A stretch of 8,812 nucleotides of DNA from NCBI GenBank assembly GCA_030606585.1, contig JAUWGD010000070.1:1-8812 (forward strand), read 5' to 3'. Below are positions 6,558 to 8,812 of this stretch, piece by piece. Position numbers and translations under genes: made by a program. Each line of letters opens with the position of its first letter. Position 1 is the first letter of the stretch. The stretch is from Dehalococcoidales bacterium. GTDB lineage: Bacteria; Chloroflexota; Dehalococcoidia; Dehalococcoidales; RBG-16-60-22. The notes under the pieces are model-generated. The model saw only the letters and a program-made list of their open reading frames with translations, did not search any database and was not told where the DNA came from.

Positions 6558-6854
6558 ATGAAATCATATGAACTGGAACCCAAATACGGGACGAGTCAGA
6601 TACCGGGTAAATGCCTGAAATGCCTCGGCGAACAGGAGCTCAACAACTGTCTTCTGGAGCTATTGAGAACCGAGGAGGATGACGAGGAGGTTATACAAAG
6701 ATTCGAGGCACTGGTTACCTTTCTCCAATCGCCCGAATCAAAAAAGCTGCGTGACGAATCTGAGAAATTACTGTCAGAAGGAAAACGCGTTACCCTGAAA
6801 ATAAAGATGGACAAGGACACAGATAACCCGAACTATGAGCTTGTTACTGAATAA
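6558..6854 (+). CDS. Uncharacterised 98-aa protein with N-terminal CxxC
   Basis: I do not recognise the family. The protein is small and acidic. It has a CLKC motif (C19, C22) and a third cysteine (C31) near the N-terminus, followed by an acidic segment EEDDEEV (40-45) and predicted helices over about 45-73. It ends with a short strand-like stretch RVTLKIKMD (77-85). No signal peptide or membrane segment is present. ATG 6558 has GGGAG at 6546-6550 with 7-nt spacing; a TTG at 6525 overlapping the previous gene is in frame but has no ribosome site. It lies between the CoA-binding protein and the second PF02579 gene, so it is probably a cluster-specific accessory protein, possibly binding a metal through the three cysteines. 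That reading is inference. Confidence 0.75.
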   Translation: MKSYELEPKYGTSQIPGKCLKCLGEQELNNCLLELLRTEEDDEEVIQRFEALVTFLQSPESKKLRDESEKLLSEGKRVTLKIKMDKDTDNPNYELVTE

Positions 6855-6874
6855 AATAATTACGGAGGTATATC

Positions 6875-7219
6875 ATGAGGTACGCTGTACCCGTAGTCGG
6901 TGGACAGGTATCGCCGCACTTTGGTCATTGTGAGCACTTTGCCTTCTTCGACGTTGAAGAGCAAAGCCGAGAAATCACCGGCAAAGAGACCGTCCCTTCA
7001 CCCGAACATCAGCCCGGACTTTTACCTGCCTGGCTGGCGGAACAAGGAGCGACGATAATAATCGCCGGAGGCATGGGGCCACGCGCGGTGGACCTGCTGC
7101 AACAGAACGGTATCCAGGTCGTACTCGGTTCTATGGAAGGCGACCCGGAGCAGGCCGTACTCAGCCATCTAAGCGGCAACCTGAATACCGGCGATAATAT
7201 CTGCGACCACCCGGGCTAA
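6875..7219 (+). CDS. PF02579-family protein B (NifX/NifB C-terminal-like)
   Basis: A 114-residue second member of the Fe-Mo-cofactor-type family, clearly distinct from the one encoded about 1 kb upstream. Landmarks are MRYAVPVVGGQVSPHFGHCEHF (1-22), EHQPGLLPAWLAEQGATIIIAGGMGPRAVDLL (44-75), GIQVVLGS and a C-terminal NICDH (108-112). It is rich in potential metal ligands: H15, H18, C19, H21, H45, C110 and H112. This HFGHCEHF / EHQPG / CDH pattern is common to a subgroup usually found beside Mrp/MinD-type ATPases, as here, where the ATPase gene starts 36 nt downstream. ACGGAGGT at 6862-6869 gives a strong ribosome site. It probably accepts or carries a metal cluster together with the ATPase; the cluster is not identified by sequence. 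Confidence 0.92.
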   Translation: MRYAVPVVGGQVSPHFGHCEHFAFFDVEEQSREITGKETVPSPEHQPGLLPAWLAEQGATIIIAGGMGPRAVDLLQQNGIQVVLGSMEGDPEQAVLSHLSGNLNTGDNICDHPG

Positions 7220-7255
7220 TACGCCTATCAGCTACACGAACCGACAGGAGGAGTA

Positions 7256-8257
7256 ATGACAACCGAACAGCATATTAAAGAAAGCCTGGATAAGATACTC
7301 GTCCCCGGTGCTATGCGCAGTCTCCTGAAAATGAACCTGGTGCGTAACATCGTCATCAGCGATGGCAAGGTGAGTATCACATTATCATCCGCGGCATTGG
7401 CTCCGCAAATCCAGGATAGATTGAAAGACAGCGTTAAAGAAGCGACCGGCAAGCTGGACGGCGTTAACGAGGTCACCGTGGACTTTTCCGAAGAAAAGCC
7501 GAAGGACCTGAACCAGATAAAAAACGTCATTGCCGTTATGAGCGGTAAGGGAGGCGTGGGCAAATCGCTGGTTACCAGTCTGGTGTCGGTTGCATTGCAG
7601 AGACAGGGTTATGAAATAGGCATCCTTGACGCGGACATTACCGGCCCGAGTATCCCCAAGATGTTCGGAATTGCCAACCATCCCGCCGGCAGTGACACCG
7701 GCCTGTTACCCGTACCGTCGCGGTCAGGGATTGAGATTATGTCAATTAACCTTTTACTGCCGGGTGAAGACGAGGCAGTTATCTGGCGCGGCCCGCTTAT
7801 CGCCAGAGCCATAACCCAGTTCTGGGAAGAAGTCCTCTGGGGACAACTCGACTACCTGATAGTTGACCTGCCCCCGGGAACCGCCGACGCACCCCTCACC
7901 GTCCTGCAGACACTGCCCGTTACCGGCGTTATCATCGTCTTCACGCCGCAGGACCTGACGAATATGGTGGTCAGGAAAGCGGTAAAGATGGCCCGGCAAA
8001 TGGACAAGTCTATCCTCGGCGTCGTCGAGAATATGAGCTATCTCTACGTACCCGAGATTGACAAGAAGATGGAAATCTTCGGCAGGAGCCGGGGTGATGA
8101 GATGGCCAAGGCCGCCGACGCGCCCCTGCTGACGCGGCTGCCCATAGACCCGGAACTGGCCAAACTTTGCGACGAAGGCACTATCGAACGTTACGACAGC
8201 GACATTATGAACGGACTGAAAGAGTCCTTATCCATCATAACGACACAGACCTCTTAA
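7256..8257 (+). CDS. DUF59-Mrp/NBP35-type P-loop ATPase lacking the CxxC motif
   Basis: A 333-residue protein with an N-terminal DUF59/MIP18-like domain (about 5-78) fused to a Mrp/ApbC-type ATPase. The deviant Walker A SGKGGVGKS is at 96-104, ILDADITGPSIPKMFG at 123-138, the WRGP loop at 177-180, and DLPPGTADAPLT at 204-215. The family loads or transfers iron-sulfur or related clusters as a homodimer. In canonical Mrp/ApbC the segment after ENMSY carries CPxCG, whose cysteines bridge a [4Fe-4S] cluster; here it reads YLYVPEIDKKMEIFG (262-276) with neither cysteine. The only cysteine in the whole protein is C305. It may therefore work as a cluster-free ATPase, or with ligands from a partner such as the PF02579 protein encoded just upstream. 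AGGAGGAG (7246-7253) precedes ATG 7256. Confidence 0.93.
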   Translation: MTTEQHIKESLDKILVPGAMRSLLKMNLVRNIVISDGKVSITLSSAALAPQIQDRLKDSVKEATGKLDGVNEVTVDFSEEKPKDLNQIKNVIAVMSGKGGVGKSLVTSLVSVALQRQGYEIGILDADITGPSIPKMFGIANHPAGSDTGLLPVPSRSGIEIMSINLLLPGEDEAVIWRGPLIARAITQFWEEVLWGQLDYLIVDLPPGTADAPLTVLQTLPVTGVIIVFTPQDLTNMVVRKAVKMARQMDKSILGVVENMSYLYVPEIDKKMEIFGRSRGDEMAKAADAPLLTRLPIDPELAKLCDEGTIERYDSDIMNGLKESLSIITTQTS

Positions 8258-8275
8258 AACCGAGGCCGGTAAGCA

Positions 8276-8812
8276 TTGAACATAGAAGCGCAATTGCAGA
8301 CACAAAAAGACCGGATACGAAAACGGTTGTTAAAATACACCAGGAAAGCGTTCCGCATACTGCCGCCACTGGTCAAGCCACGCATTCTCGACATAGGCTA
8401 CGGCTCCGGCATACCAACCATGGAACTGGCCAGATTAACCGACGGAGTAATCACGGGAATAGACATTGACACGGCAATGCTTGACCTGTTACGAAGGAAA
8501 ATCGAAAAGGCGGGATTGTCCGAAATAGTTAAAACGGTAAAGTGTTCTATCCCCGATATGGGATTCCCGGATGAGAGTTTCGATTTAATCTGGGCGGAAG
8601 GCTCCATTTTCGCAATCGGGTTTGCACGGGGACTCCAGGAATGGAAGCGTTTCCTCAAGCCGGGCGGCTACCTGGTGATCCATGACGAAATAGGCGATAC
8701 TAAAAAGAAACTGGAACAAATTTCTATCTGCGGTTATGACCTGCTCGGCCACTTTGAACTGGACAGCAATGTCTGGCGGACTGAATATTTTGCTCCTATG
8801 GCGGAATTCATT
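8276..8812 (+). CDS. Class I SAM-dependent methyltransferase (3' partial)
   Basis: An open frame runs off the right edge; 179 codons are visible. The AdoMet-binding motif I ILDIGYGSG lies at about residues 37-45, the acidic end of strand 2 is GIDID, and later motifs follow: FPDESFDLIWAEGSIF (about 99-114) and the post-motif strand LKPGGYLVIHDE. These identify a Rossmann-fold methyltransferase, substrate unknown. The N-terminus is basic (KDRIRKRLLKYTRKAFR). An in-frame stop at 8270-8272 means the first possible start is TTG 8276, which I adopt; GAGG at 8262-8265 is a weak ribosome site 10 nt away. It follows the Mrp ATPase gene by 18 nt, so co-transcription is likely. Whether it takes part in the metal-cluster pathway or merely shares the transcript is unclear. 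Confidence 0.88.
   Translation, partial: MNIEAQLQTQKDRIRKRLLKYTRKAFRILPPLVKPRILDIGYGSGIPTMELARLTDGVITGIDIDTAMLDLLRRKIEKAGLSEIVKTVKCSIPDMGFPDESFDLIWAEGSIFAIGFARGLQEWKRFLKPGGYLVIHDEIGDTKKKLEQISICGYDLLGHFELDSNVWRTEYFAPMAEFI

Noticed and set aside
6133..6567. 144-codon antisense open frame across the CoA-binding gene
   Set aside because: Opposite a clearly recognisable domain gene and covering its full length; no independent support.
5498..7219. Possible nitrogenase (nif) locus because of NifX-like proteins
   Set aside because: No nifHDKENB structural or assembly genes are present, and PF02579 proteins are widespread in anaerobes outside nitrogen fixation.
8167..8469. 100-codon + strand open frame across the Mrp-methyltransferase junction
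   Set aside because: It overlaps two well-supported genes in a different frame and gives a His/Arg/Thr-rich sequence unlike a folded protein.

Overview
The window looks like a bacterial chromosome of moderate GC content with tightly packed genes, all on the + strand. My best guess is an anaerobic bacterium near the Dehalococcoidia (Chloroflexota), or another strict anaerobe such as a clostridial or sulfate-reducing lineage. The guess rests on the mix of families that are common in anaerobes and methanogens: DUF169, DUF134, DUF4213/DUF364, iron-molybdenum-cofactor-type PF02579 proteins and a Mrp-type ATPase. Strong Shine-Dalgarno sites, sigma70-like promoter elements and a lipoprotein signal argue for Bacteria over Archaea. 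Taxonomy is inference, not shown directly.

Region 1 (1-1778) is the end of a MacB/LolD-type ABC exporter operon. It holds the 3' part of the ATPase gene, overlapping by 4 bp (ATGA) with the gene for a complete four-helix FtsX/MacB permease. A 135-bp gap (1779-1913) follows, with a plausible promoter. Region 2 (1914-2657) is a stand-alone DUF169 gene.

Region 3 begins in the 97-bp gap 2658-2754, which carries a sigma70-like promoter and a perfect 22-bp palindrome just upstream of a DUF134 regulator gene. From there a continuous co-directional cluster runs to the window end, with gaps of 49 bp or less: DUF134 regulator, DUF364 protein A, ModA-like lipoprotein, DUF364 protein B (overlapping modA by 10 bp, TTG start), PF02579 protein A, a 65-aa zinc-ribbon protein, a CoA-binding-fold protein, a 98-aa cysteine-containing protein of unknown family, PF02579 protein B, a DUF59-Mrp ATPase lacking the usual CxxC, and a 3'-truncated SAM methyltransferase.

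Together the cluster reads as a metal or metallocofactor handling operon. It has an oxyanion/metallocluster-type binding lipoprotein, two proteins of a family proposed to chelate heavy metals, two small proteins of the family that carries Fe-Mo and Mo-Cu clusters, and a Mrp-type ATPase of the family that loads Fe-S clusters. A DUF134 regulator with a probable autoregulatory operator sits at the head. The assignment to molybdenum or tungsten is an inference from family membership. No permease or ATPase for the binding protein and no target enzyme are present in the window. No RNA genes, CRISPR arrays, insertion sequences or convincing terminators were found, and no gene-free stretch exceeds 135 bp.
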